Source: Cupriavidus lacunae
GTDB taxonomy: Bacteria; Pseudomonadota; Gammaproteobacteria; Burkholderiales; Burkholderiaceae
Direction: 5' to 3'
DNA length: 33,393 bases
Assembly (NCBI RefSeq): GCF_003353055.1
Contig: NZ_QKWJ01000081.1
Span: forward strand, 1-33,393
Shown: piece by piece, positions 7,632-15,951 of the stretch
Position numbering within the stretch: the stretch's first letter is position 1
Layout: every line of letters begins with the position of its first letter
Notes under the pieces: generated by a model
Databases searched by the model: none
Seen by the model: only the letters and a program-made list of their open reading frames with translations
What the model was told of the DNA's origin: nothing
Made by a program: the position numbers and the translations under genes

Positions 7632-8405
7632 ATGAAGATGCCAATTAACCTCTTCAAGCAAGCGCTTCGCGAGGGTCGTCCTCAGATTGGTCTCTGGGTA
7701 GGCCTGGCCGACGCCAATGCAGCCGAGGCCGTCGCCGCCACAGGCTACGACTGGCTCCTGTTCGATGCCGAGCATGCGCCCAACGACCCGCGTAGCGTGC
7801 TTCAGCAACTCAGAGCGGTCGCCCCCTATCCGGTGCATCCGGTCGTGCGGCCGGTCGAGGGCGATACAGCTTTGGTCAAGCAGTACCTTGACGTCGGCGC
7901 ACAGACGCTGCTCGTGCCCATGATTGACACGCCGGAAGAGGCGTCTCTGATGGCGCGCGCAATGCGTTATCCGCCGCAAGGCATCCGGGGGGTGGGGGCC
8001 TCATTGGCGCGCGCGGCGCGCTGGGGGAACGTGGAGGGCTATCTTGACCAAGCCAACGACCAGATGTGCCTGCTCGTCCAGGCAGAGACCCCAAAGGCGC
8101 TGCTGAATCTCGCAGCCATCGCGGAAACGGACGGCGTCGATGGCGTTTTCTTCGGCCCGGCGGACCTGTCTGCTGCGATGGGCTTGCGTGGCCAACCCGG
8201 CCATCCGGAAGTGCAACGTGCGATTAAAGAAGGCATTGCGACAGTGCGCGCCGCCGGCAAGGCGGCTGGCATTCTTGCGACAGACGCCACACTGGCACGT
8301 TCCTATCTCGACGCAGGAGCGCTGTTTGTGGCGGTAGGGGTGGACACGGTGCTCCTGGTGCGCGCAGCGGTCGAACTCGCACGCAGCTTCAAGCTCGGCG
8401 CCTGA
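7632..8405 (+). CDS. hpaI: 4-hydroxy-2-oxoheptanedioate aldolase (HpaI family)
   Basis: This 257-residue class II metal-dependent pyruvate aldolase closely follows HpaI in pattern: LWVGLADANAAE, WLLFDAEHAPND with the catalytic His, YPVHPVVRP with the substrate Arg, QTLLVPMIDTPEEA, and RYPPQGIRGVGASLARAARW. It splits 4-hydroxy-2-oxoheptanedioate into pyruvate and succinate semialdehyde; relatives accept several 4-hydroxy-2-oxo acids. It starts at ATG 7632, directly after the hydratase. The semialdehyde dehydrogenase that follows is the expected next step. About 125 bp without a gene or clear signal lies between them. Confidence 0.93.
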   Translation: MKMPINLFKQALREGRPQIGLWVGLADANAAEAVAATGYDWLLFDAEHAPNDPRSVLQQLRAVAPYPVHPVVRPVEGDTALVKQYLDVGAQTLLVPMIDTPEEASLMARAMRYPPQGIRGVGASLARAARWGNVEGYLDQANDQMCLLVQAETPKALLNLAAIAETDGVDGVFFGPADLSAAMGLRGQPGHPEVQRAIKEGIATVRAAGKAAGILATDATLARSYLDAGALFVAVGVDTVLLVRAAVELARSFKLGA

Positions 8406-8531
8406 CCGTCAGCACGGTCGGCCCCCAGTCTTCCGTTGCTATCTCTTCGCGCAGGTCGCATCCCGGCGCAGCTTCGCGGCTGCGGCGTGCGCCCCCAATC
8501 TCCCATTTCCTACTAAGCACGACACTCAATA

Positions 8532-9998
8532 ATGCCCACACTGACACTGCAGGACCCTGGCTTGCTCAAATGCCAATGCCTCATCAACGGAGAGTGGCAG
8601 GCCGCCGAAAGCGGTGAGACGGAGGCCATACATAATCCGGCCAGCGGCGACATCGTGGGCCATGTTCCGGTAGCCGGAGCATTGGAAACCGAGCGAGCCA
8701 TTGCTGCGGCGGAACATGCGTTCGCGCGCTGGCGCTTGCGTACCGCCGATGACCGCGCCCGCATCTTGCGACGCTGGTACGAGATGATGATCGCCCACCA
8801 GGAAGATCTGGCGCAACTCATGACGGCGGAACAGGGAAAGCCGCTGGCCGAAGCCCGTGCCGAAATCGCTTCTGCTGCCTCGTATGCCGAATGGTTTGCA
8901 GAGGAAGCGCGCCGCGCCTACGGCGAGACAATTCCGTCTCCCTGGGCCGACAAGAGGATAGTCGTAACGCGCGAGCCGGTGGGCGTGTGCGCCGCCATCA
9001 CACCGTGGAACTTCCCGGTCGCAATGATCGCCCGCAAGGTAGCGCCAGCATTGGCTGCCGGGTGCACCATTATTGTTAAGCCTGCGGCCCAAACGCCGTT
9101 GAGTGCACTGGCGATAGCGGAGCTTGCGCTCCGCGCCGGCGTGCCGCCTGGTGTGTTCAACGTCGTGACCGGCAGGGCGCATGAGATTGGCAAAGCACTG
9201 ACTGACAGCCCGGTGGTACGCAAACTTAGCTTCACGGGGTCCACGGAAGTTGGCCGAGTACTTGCTGCGCAGTGTGCTCCGACGATCAAGAAGATGTCGC
9301 TGGAACTGGGTGGCAATGCTCCCTTTATTGTTTTCGATGATGCGGACCTGGACGCCGCAGTCGAGGGGGCCATCACTGCCAAGTATCGCAATACCGGCCA
9401 GACCTGTGTATGTGCTAACAGACTGCTGGTTCAGGACGGCGTGTACGACGAATTCGCGCGGCGCCTGGCCGAGGAGGTCGCACAGCTCAAGGTTGGCAAC
9501 GGCATGGACGCCGGCGTGGCTCAAGGGCCGTTGATCGATGAACGCGCTCTATGCAAGGTAGAGGATCTCGTTGGGGACGCTCTGCAGCGGGGCGCCAAAC
9601 TCCTCGCCGGGGGCCGGCGGCATGCACTGGGTGGCACCTTCTACGAGCCAACTGTTCTCGCCGACGTCACGCCCGATATGCGTGTGGCCGTTGAAGAGGT
9701 GTTTGGACCCGTCGCCCCGATGCTGCGCTTTCACACTGAGGCCGAGGCGGTGGCGATGGCCAACAATACTCACTTCGGCCTTGCCGCGTACTTCTACTCC
9801 CGGGACGTAGGCCGGGTATTGCGCGTATCTTCGGCGCTGGAAACCGGTATGGTGGGCATCAACACCGGCCTGATCTCAACTGCGGTGGCCCCTTTTGGCG
9901 GCGTCAAGCAGTCAGGGCATGGGCGTGAAGGCTCGCACCATGGCATGGAGGACTATCTGGAAATGAAGTACTTGTGCATGGGCGGGATTGGCCGCTGA
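8532..9998 (+). CDS. gabD: Succinate-semialdehyde dehydrogenase (GabD-like)
   Basis: The 488-residue NAD(P)+-dependent aldehyde dehydrogenase has the patterns of succinate-semialdehyde dehydrogenase I: AITPWNFPVAMIARK, FTGSTEVGR, catalytic Glu in LELGGNAPFIVFDDADLD, catalytic Cys in NTGQTCVCANR, and the C-terminal VAPFGGVKQSGHGREG. It should oxidise the semialdehyde from the HpaI-type aldolase to succinate. It is the last gene of the first catabolic operon and is followed by a hairpin terminator. Another short-chain semialdehyde substrate is possible if the pathway carries a different side chain. Confidence 0.92.
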   Translation: MPTLTLQDPGLLKCQCLINGEWQAAESGETEAIHNPASGDIVGHVPVAGALETERAIAAAEHAFARWRLRTADDRARILRRWYEMMIAHQEDLAQLMTAEQGKPLAEARAEIASAASYAEWFAEEARRAYGETIPSPWADKRIVVTREPVGVCAAITPWNFPVAMIARKVAPALAAGCTIIVKPAAQTPLSALAIAELALRAGVPPGVFNVVTGRAHEIGKALTDSPVVRKLSFTGSTEVGRVLAAQCAPTIKKMSLELGGNAPFIVFDDADLDAAVEGAITAKYRNTGQTCVCANRLLVQDGVYDEFARRLAEEVAQLKVGNGMDAGVAQGPLIDERALCKVEDLVGDALQRGAKLLAGGRRHALGGTFYEPTVLADVTPDMRVAVEEVFGPVAPMLRFHTEAEAVAMANNTHFGLAAYFYSRDVGRVLRVSSALETGMVGINTGLISTAVAPFGGVKQSGHGREGSHHGMEDYLEMKYLCMGGIGR

Positions 9999-10011
9999 TA
10001 GCACGGCATTG

Positions 10012-10048
10012 CAGCCCTACCCACAGGCGTAGGGCGGGCCTTTATTTC
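10012..10048 (+). terminator. Hairpin terminator after the semialdehyde dehydrogenase
   Basis: GCCCTAC (10014-10020) pairs perfectly with GTAGGGC (10029-10035) around an 8-nt loop and is followed by GGGCCTTTATTT. It lies between the plus-strand dehydrogenase and the convergent LysR gene. The T-tract is interrupted, so termination efficiency is uncertain. Confidence 0.6.
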
Positions 10049-10076
10049 TCTTGCGATGGCACAGCGGGCGTCGCGC

Positions 10077-10982
10077 TTAAGCCTTCTCCCCATGCTTCGG
10101 GGCCGCCTTGGTCCTGGCAATCAGCCATTTCTTGAATGCATGGACGCGTTCGTCAAGGTCTGCGCCCTTCGGATGCGTTACGTAGTAGGCGTGGTCGGGC
10201 TCCACCGTCTGAGGTAGGGCGCGAACGAGGCGCCCCGCCTCCAGTTCTGCCTCCACAAGAAACAGCGGCACCAACGCGAAGCCTATGCCAGAAAGGGCCG
10301 CTTCCCTGAGCATCAGCAATTGTGGGAAGCGTGGTGATTGCGCCATGTCGGGCACGGGCAGATCAAGCTTCTCAAAGTACTCCTTCCAGTAGTCGCGCTT
10401 GCCGCCGGTGTAGGCAAGCAAGGGACGACCTACGAGATCGTCGGGCCGGCGCAGGCGGGTGAGTTGTTGGAGTTGCGGCGAGCATACGACGCCCAGTGTC
10501 GTGCTGACCGGCAGCCGCGTCGCGACGCAACCCGGCCACGGCGGCGTGCCGTAACGGATGGCCAGCGCGGCAGCTTCGCCAGCCGAATCCGGATCACTGC
10601 CCAAAAGATTGACAAGGATGTCGGGATGCCGGCTGCGGAATTCAGGCAGCTTGGGTACCAGCCACAGCGTCGCAAAGCCCTCATTCACGACGATAGACAG
10701 GACATCCTCTTCAGTGGATTTGCGCACCAGCGTCCCCGCGGCCTCGATCTGCCGCAGCCCCTGGCTGACTTTTTCGTAATAGACCTTGCCGGCTGGCGTC
10801 AGTGAGATCCACCTGCCATTGCGGCTAAATAGCTGCACGCCAAGATCGCTCTCCAGTGCCTGGACCATCCTGCTGACGGCTCCCTGAGTGACATGGAGCT
10901 CACGAGCAGCCACGGTGAAGCTAAGCCAGCGCGCGGCCACAGCAAAGTAGCGCACGGCGGTGAGGGAGGGAAGCCGGTTCAT
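10077..10982 (-). CDS. LysR-family transcriptional regulator (GcvA-like)
   Basis: The 301-residue LysR regulator has an N-terminal winged helix (about residues 5-63, with FTVAARELHVTQGAVSRMVQ as the recognition region) and a C-terminal effector-binding domain. The start at 10982 (MNRLPSLTAVRYF) fits the normal LysR beginning; a longer frame to 11039 would run into the operator. It lies between the two catabolic transcription units and diverges from the monooxygenase gene. The 17-bp box CATGAGTACAAGTCATT at 11029-11045 lies about 47 bp upstream of its start, which suits autoregulation and activation of the divergent genes. A near copy stands before the first operon, so it is the likely regulator of both. 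Its inducer is unknown, probably a pathway intermediate. Confidence 0.92.
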   Translation of the reverse strand: MNRLPSLTAVRYFAVAARWLSFTVAARELHVTQGAVSRMVQALESDLGVQLFSRNGRWISLTPAGKVYYEKVSQGLRQIEAAGTLVRKSTEEDVLSIVVNEGFATLWLVPKLPEFRSRHPDILVNLLGSDPDSAGEAAALAIRYGTPPWPGCVATRLPVSTTLGVVCSPQLQQLTRLRRPDDLVGRPLLAYTGGKRDYWKEYFEKLDLPVPDMAQSPRFPQLLMLREAALSGIGFALVPLFLVEAELEAGRLVRALPQTVEPDHAYYVTHPKGADLDERVHAFKKWLIARTKAAPKHGEKA

Positions 10983-11028
10983 TGTCTCGGGGGCGCCGCG
11001 GCAGGTGCATGGCCTGGCGGTGTTCTTG

Positions 11029-11100
11029 CATGAGTACAAGTCATTGTAGCGGAGAAGAGATCGTTTTGGTTGGGCAAGGCCAACTCATAGACTTTCCTCA
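11029..11100 (+). promoter_or_regulatory. LysR-type operator/promoter module, copy 2
   Basis: This is the divergent control region between LysR and the monooxygenase. CATGAGTACAAGTCATT (11029-11045) carries a T-N11-A box (11031-11043). GCGGAGAA-GAGATCG and a TAGACT -10-like hexamer (11088-11093) follow at the same spacing as in 373-444. The conserved positions are concentrated in the palindrome, the GCGGAGAA block and the -10 area, while the 416-430 equivalent has diverged. That is the pattern expected of selected sites rather than recent duplication. Confidence 0.75.
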
Positions 11101-11130
11101 TTCTTTCACTCGATCACGCAGGACCTCTCC

Positions 11131-12408
11131 ATGGGAACGTTTGACATTTTCGCTACCGCATCCATCGCCAGCCGTAAGTCCACGAACCCTCTTCCTCTTG
11201 ACGTGGATGGGACCGCGTACCGTGAGCGCGCGCTCGCGGCCGGCGCAGAGTTCGTCGCCAACGTCGAGAAAGTCGTTCCGCTCATCAACGCGCACCGCGC
11301 AGAGTCCGAGCGCATTGGCCGGGTTGCTAATGCCTCCGTTGCCGCTATGAAGGAGGTCGGCGTTTTCCGAGCCCTCACGCCACTGCAGTTCGGCGGGCTT
11401 GAGCTACCGCCGGCCGCGTTCTTTGACGGCATCATGAGAATTGGCGCTGCGGACCCCTCAGCAGCATGGATTGGCGGCCAACTCACCGTGCACTCGTTCG
11501 AGGTCGCGCTGATGGATGAGCGCATGCAGAAGGAATTCTGGGCAAACGGCCCAGACACCGTGGCATCGAGCTCCTACGCGCCCATAGGCAAGGCCCGTGT
11601 CGTAGAGGGCGGCTATATCCTCGACGGTACCTGGACCTTTTCCAGTGGCGTGGACCACGCTGAGTGGGTCGTGCTTGGAGGCGGTGATCGCAACTACGTG
11701 GTCCCTTTGAGCGATGTCACCATCGATCACGAAAGCTGGGATGTATCCGGCCTGCGAGGTACGGGCAGCAAAGCCGTCACGCTACGCGAGGTCTTTGTTC
11801 CTGAATACCGAGTACACAAGCTCGCTGACACCCTCAACGATGCGGATGCAGGGCTGGTCATCAACAACCGGCCACTGTTCCGCTTGTCCTTTTCGGCCAT
11901 GTTCAACTCGACGATGTCCAATGCGGCTATCGGCATGACCATGGGCGGCCTGCAGGAGTTCATTGAGCAGACGCGTGTGCGACTGGGACGTCAAGGCACC
12001 GGCACGGCGTCGTCGGCCAACCCTTTCATGCAGGTGCGCCTGGCGCAGGCACTTACGAAGGTCAAGGGGGTGCGCCAACGGCACCTTGAGAACTGGCGGA
12101 TGCTGTTCGACCTGGCATGCCGCGAAGAGGAGCCAACGCAGATGGAGAAGCTCCGGGTCCGCTACGAGGCTTCCGATGCCGCAGGTACATGCTTTGAAGC
12201 ATTCGCGGACATCTGGCCCCATGCCGGCGCCGCGGCGATCAAGGAGGGGAATCCCATGCAGAACGCCTTCCGCGACCTGATGGCAATGCGCAACCACGGT
12301 TCGGCCGGGCGTGAGGCTGCGGCCTGCCAATACATCGGATCCATGTTTGATCAGCCTGGGCCGTCGCAGTCCAAGGTCGATATGGCGATGGTCTCCTACT
12401 ACAAGTAA
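11131..12408 (+). CDS. Flavin-dependent aromatic monooxygenase, oxygenase component (HsaA / C2-HPAH type)
   Basis: The 425-residue protein has the acyl-CoA dehydrogenase fold and belongs to the group D flavin monooxygenases (HsaA of steroid degradation; C2 of Acinetobacter p-hydroxyphenylacetate hydroxylase, about 422 residues). Typical parts are RALTPLQFGGLELP, ADPSAAWIGGQLTVHSFEVAL, the SSSYAPIGKA segment, FSSGVDHAEWVVLGG and GLRGTGSKAVTL. Such enzymes use reduced flavin from a separate reductase to ortho-hydroxylate phenols to catechols. The reductase gene follows 29 bp later. It is the first gene behind promoter module copy 2. It probably supplies the catechol for the operon at 550; the exact phenol is unknown. 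Confidence 0.9.
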   Translation: MGTFDIFATASIASRKSTNPLPLDVDGTAYRERALAAGAEFVANVEKVVPLINAHRAESERIGRVANASVAAMKEVGVFRALTPLQFGGLELPPAAFFDGIMRIGAADPSAAWIGGQLTVHSFEVALMDERMQKEFWANGPDTVASSSYAPIGKARVVEGGYILDGTWTFSSGVDHAEWVVLGGGDRNYVVPLSDVTIDHESWDVSGLRGTGSKAVTLREVFVPEYRVHKLADTLNDADAGLVINNRPLFRLSFSAMFNSTMSNAAIGMTMGGLQEFIEQTRVRLGRQGTGTASSANPFMQVRLAQALTKVKGVRQRHLENWRMLFDLACREEEPTQMEKLRVRYEASDAAGTCFEAFADIWPHAGAAAIKEGNPMQNAFRDLMAMRNHGSAGREAAACQYIGSMFDQPGPSQSKVDMAMVSYYK

Positions 12409-12437
12409 GCGTCATCGTTCGTAGCAAGGATACTCCC

Positions 12438-13406
12438 ATGAGCCTTACAGCCCTTACCTCCAACGACGCGCGCCTCATTGAGCAGGGGTACCCGGACACT
12501 GATAGTCGCGCATTCAGGCGCTGCCTGGGCCAGTACCCGACGGGCGTAGCGGTCATCACGGCACGCCACAACGGCAAGCTATTGGGTATGGCGGTGAACT
12601 CGTTTGCTGCCGTGTCCCTCGACCCGCCTCTGGTGTTGTGGTCCATTCGCCGAGAGTCCGCTAGGGCGGCGGACTTCTGCGAAGCGGAGCACCTCGCCGT
12701 CAACGTACTGTCAGCCAATCAGGTTCAGGTCTCCCAGTGGTTTGGCTCTGCCCATCCTGATCGCTTCCAGATGGCTGCGTGGGAACCGGATGCACATGGC
12801 GCGCCACTACTGGACGGGGCTATTGCCCATCTAGAGTGCCGTCGGCACGCTGTGCTTGATGGGGGCGACCATTTTATCCTGTTGATGCGTGTGGAGCGCC
12901 ATGCGAGCTACCAAGGTGAGCCGCTGTTGTTCGCGCAAGGACAGTATGCAGTTACGCAAAGTCATCCTTACGTATTGGCCAGCCGCGAAGCCACCGCAAC
13001 CGCTCCCGCCAGCGATGTGGCCGTTGTCCCCTTGCTGCGCCTGCTCAGTATCGCCAATCAGCGCATGTCGGCACAGTTCCAGCAGCATCGTGAGGCCCTC
13101 GGCCTTAACACATCGTCGACGCGCGTCCTGAATAAGCTGGGCGTGGGCGCGTGTTCGGTGGAGGAGTTGGAGCGGTTGACGTATCTCGGGCACGAAGCGG
13201 TCGAGGATACGCTCGCCGATCTCCAGGCACACAGTTATATCGCCAAGGATGCAGCGGGCCGATTTGAATTGACTCGCTCGGGGCGTGACACAAATGCGGC
13301 CATCGCTGCTCGGTCGGCGGCATTCGCTGCGGGGAAACTCCAAGGCCTATCCGAATCCGACGTTGCGGCGGCCAAGCGTGTGCTGCTGGCCTTGCAAGAC
13401 CGTTAA
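12438..13406 (+). CDS. Flavin reductase with C-terminal MarR-like domain (C1-HPAH type)
   Basis: The 322-residue fusion has an N-terminal flavin reductase domain (about residues 22-170, with YPTGVAVITARHNGKLLGMAVNSFAAVSLDPPLVLW in pieces and the GGDHFILLMRVE strand). A C-terminal winged-helix MarR-like domain follows (about 190-322, including LNKLGVGACSVEELERLT and RFELTRSGRD). The same architecture and length (about 315) occur in the C1 reductase of Acinetobacter baumannii p-hydroxyphenylacetate hydroxylase. There the MarR-like part inhibits the reductase until the aromatic substrate binds. It likely feeds reduced FMN or FAD to the monooxygenase upstream and should be substrate-gated. The domain order is seen; gating is inferred from the family. 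Confidence 0.9.
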   Translation: MSLTALTSNDARLIEQGYPDTDSRAFRRCLGQYPTGVAVITARHNGKLLGMAVNSFAAVSLDPPLVLWSIRRESARAADFCEAEHLAVNVLSANQVQVSQWFGSAHPDRFQMAAWEPDAHGAPLLDGAIAHLECRRHAVLDGGDHFILLMRVERHASYQGEPLLFAQGQYAVTQSHPYVLASREATATAPASDVAVVPLLRLLSIANQRMSAQFQQHREALGLNTSSTRVLNKLGVGACSVEELERLTYLGHEAVEDTLADLQAHSYIAKDAAGRFELTRSGRDTNAAIAARSAAFAAGKLQGLSESDVAAAKRVLLALQDR

Positions 13407-13428
13407 AGTGTGCCGTCGGGGAGTCGAC

Positions 13429-14523
13429 ATGGAAATCTTCTGCGGGCTACCGTCCAGCGCAAAGCGCCTCGACTGCGCCTTGAGCATCGGCAACTTTGAC
13501 GGCGTACACCGAGGGCATCAGGCGTTGCTCGCACGGCTGGTGCGCGAGGCGCACCGCCGCGGCCTGCCGTCAACCGTGATGACGTTCGATCCCCACCCCC
13601 GCACCTGGTTCGCGCTGCGCCGGGGGCATCCCGAACACGCACCTGCCCGTATCGGCACGCTTCGCGACAAGGCAACAGAGTTAGGGCGTTGGGGTGTGGA
13701 CCGTCTCGTGGTTATGCGTTTCGACGAATCGTTTGCCCGGCTGCCCGCGCAGTCCTTTATCGACGACGTGCTATGCAACGCCATGAAGGCGCGTTACATG
13801 CTACTGGGCGATGATTTTCGCTTCGGCGCCGGACGCGAAGGCGATACCACCATGCTGCAGCAGGCGGGGAAATTGCGGGGATTTGACGTTGCCAGTATGG
13901 CGAGCCACGAAGTGTCGGGACTGCGCGTGTCCAGCACCAGCATTCGTGACGAACTGGAGCGCGGAAATCTGGCGAACACATGCACCCTGCTCGGACGGCC
14001 CTATGAGATCACTGCGAGGATCGTGCGTGGAAGCGGACATGGAAGCAATCTTGGCTTTCCGTCGATCAACCTGCGCATCGGCCCAAGCGCGCCAGCCGCA
14101 CGCGGCACATTTGTCGTGCGGGTCAAAGGGGCCAGCAGCACGATGCACGCCGGCATGGGATGCATTGGGATGCAGCAGGCTGCTGACGGACGCCCGCAGC
14201 CTATGTTGCGGGTGCATGTTTGGGACGGTCTGAATGGATCTGACCATCGAGACTCCTTGGGTCTACATGTGCGCGTCGAGTTTCTGCACAAGCTCCACGA
14301 TGGGCAGTCGTTTAGCGACGGCATGGCCCGCGATGTCCTCGCGGCCCGCAACTGGTGGAAATGTAATCACCAGTTGCTGGAGCGGGCCAAGGGCGCGCCG
14401 GCCGATACGAGGGTACTGCGCCAACCCGGAAAACAGCAAATGAACTCTTCCCATCTGCAAGCTGGCCTTCTAAAGACCACCGCCAGCCTGCATCGAGATA
14501 GCGGCGGTACTCATTACCCATAG
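13429..14523 (+). CDS. ribF: RibF-like FAD synthetase with altered riboflavin kinase site
   Basis: The 364-residue RibF-type protein starts at ATG 13429, 22 bp after the reductase. The N-terminal FMN adenylyltransferase half looks intact: LSIGNFDGVHRGHQ, MTFDPHPRTWF, LLGDDFRFGAGREGD and SSTSIRDELERG. In the C-terminal riboflavin kinase half the PTAN motif reads PSIN (211-214). The catalytic Glu expected before the VHLLDF-like strand is replaced by Arg261 (LRVHVWDG), and the DxDxDLYG loop is remodelled. A tail of about 45 residues follows the kinase domain. It is probably a second, pathway-linked ribF that makes FAD from FMN for the monooxygenase and reductase, with weak or no kinase activity. 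The canonical ribF-ileS-lspA setting is absent. Confidence 0.85.
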   Translation: MEIFCGLPSSAKRLDCALSIGNFDGVHRGHQALLARLVREAHRRGLPSTVMTFDPHPRTWFALRRGHPEHAPARIGTLRDKATELGRWGVDRLVVMRFDESFARLPAQSFIDDVLCNAMKARYMLLGDDFRFGAGREGDTTMLQQAGKLRGFDVASMASHEVSGLRVSSTSIRDELERGNLANTCTLLGRPYEITARIVRGSGHGSNLGFPSINLRIGPSAPAARGTFVVRVKGASSTMHAGMGCIGMQQAADGRPQPMLRVHVWDGLNGSDHRDSLGLHVRVEFLHKLHDGQSFSDGMARDVLAARNWWKCNHQLLERAKGAPADTRVLRQPGKQQMNSSHLQAGLLKTTASLHRDSGGTHYP

Positions 14524-14601
14524 CGCCGCCCACAGTTTTGCCTTCTATCGTCGAATACAGCGTTAGAAAGGCCGCAAGCCAGTCCCAAAGCTGGATCGCA
14601 A

Positions 14602-14626
14602 TTCACCTCGCAAACGGCAAGGTGAA
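14602..14626. repeat. Inverted repeat in the porin leader
   Basis: TTCACCT (14602-14608) and AGGTGAA (14620-14626) form a perfect 7-bp inverted repeat with an 11-bp centre, about 40 bp before the porin start. It could be an operator or a 5'-UTR hairpin; I know no regulator for it. Confidence 0.4.
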
Positions 14627-14663
14627 AGCGTAGCAATTCCCTAGAAAAACCCAGGAGGAGAAT

Positions 14664-15740
14664 GTGTTGAGAAGAAGCCTGATCGCCTTGGCATGCGCCA
14701 TGGCAACCGGTAGTGCATTAGCCCAGACGTCTGTTACGCTGTATGGGGTCGCTGATGCCTATATAGAATACACAAACCACAATCTCGGAACAGGCCCAGA
14801 CGGCCATTCCAAGGTGGCATTGAACTCCGGCGGGATGTCGCCAAGCCGTTGGGGCCTTCGTGGCGCCGAAGACCTCGGCAGCGGCAAACGAGCCATCTTC
14901 GCACTCGAGAGCGGCTTTGGCCTGGACAACGGCGTATCGCTGCAGGGTGGCAGACTTTTCGGGCGGCAGGCTTGGGTCGGTCTCGCTGCCGAGAATCAAC
15001 AGATTACATTGGGCAGGCAGTATACCTCCCTGTTCCTGGCGCTCGCCAACTACGTTCCCGCAGCCTACGCGACCCTATACGAACCTGTTCTGGCCATTAC
15101 GGGCCTGTCGTCTCGTGGCGACAACATGATCAAGTATCGCGGTGTTTTCGGCGGCTTGACAACGGAACTGCATTGGAGCTTCGGCGAACAGCCGGGCACG
15201 ATGAATGGCGGTGCCGGTTATGGTGCAGGCTTGGACTATCAGGCCGGTAAATTTGGCATTTCCACGTCCTATGACAACATCAACACTGCTCGTAGCGCGA
15301 CGGCCAGCTACACGCGCACGCAGAAAGCTGCTGTTGGTCTCCGCTACCAGATCACCTCCCAGTTATTGGCTCAGGCGGTGTATCGCTACAACAAGAACGA
15401 CACGCCCACTGTCAACACTGCTGCGCGCGATGACCTTTGGATCATCGGCGTCAACTACTCGCCGATTCAGCCTGTGACGCTGACAGCCGCGTTCTACTAC
15501 GACAATGTCAAGTCGCAATACACGGCGGCTGGCAATTTCAATCCCACCAACCCCTGGCAGGTGACACTCATCGCCGACTATGCACTATCGAAACGCACCG
15601 ACGTCTACGTGGCCACTGCGTTCACCAAGAACGCCGCGTTGAACTTCGAGAACCTCAATGGTGCAGCAGCCGCGTATCAACTAGCGCCAAATGAGAAGAA
15701 TCAGTTCGGTGCCGGCATCGGCATGCGACACAAGTTCTAG
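14664..15740 (+). CDS. General Gram-negative porin (Burkholderiales type)
   Basis: This is a 358-residue outer-membrane beta-barrel porin of the Porin_4 / OmpC-like type. The start is GTG 14664, 5 nt after a strong AGGAGG; TTG 14667 is an alternative. The signal peptide ends near ALAQ|TSVTLYGVADAYIEY, the standard opening of Burkholderiales porins. KVALNSGGMSPSRWGLRGAEDLG and GRQAWVGL segments follow. The last strand ends in Phe (GAGIGMRHKF), the usual barrel-assembly signal. It lies 140 bp after RibF on the same strand, so it may have its own promoter. It probably admits the pathway substrate, as porins and Bug receptors often accompany such operons. Confidence 0.93.
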   Translation: MLRRSLIALACAMATGSALAQTSVTLYGVADAYIEYTNHNLGTGPDGHSKVALNSGGMSPSRWGLRGAEDLGSGKRAIFALESGFGLDNGVSLQGGRLFGRQAWVGLAAENQQITLGRQYTSLFLALANYVPAAYATLYEPVLAITGLSSRGDNMIKYRGVFGGLTTELHWSFGEQPGTMNGGAGYGAGLDYQAGKFGISTSYDNINTARSATASYTRTQKAAVGLRYQITSQLLAQAVYRYNKNDTPTVNTAARDDLWIIGVNYSPIQPVTLTAAFYYDNVKSQYTAAGNFNPTNPWQVTLIADYALSKRTDVYVATAFTKNAALNFENLNGAAAAYQLAPNEKNQFGAGIGMRHKF

Positions 15741-15951
15741 CGAGGACTTGCACGCGCATGCCTGAACGTCGCAACTCCGATTTGAAATGGAGCGCGCCCC
15801 TTTCTGTACGAGGCGAACGCGACGAGCCCGGCACGCGCGTGCTTCCTGAGATGATCGCCGGCAGTGGGAGGGACGAGGATGCGTAGTGCCGTGAACCGAG
15901 TTGCTTTCTACCGCGCAGTGTTACTGCAGCTACAGCTATCGCATTTTTGCC

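Noticed and set aside
8526..9524. Minus-strand open frame of 332 codons opposite the aldehyde dehydrogenase
   Set aside because: It is a shadow of a strongly conserved gene, with no ribosome binding site or domain.
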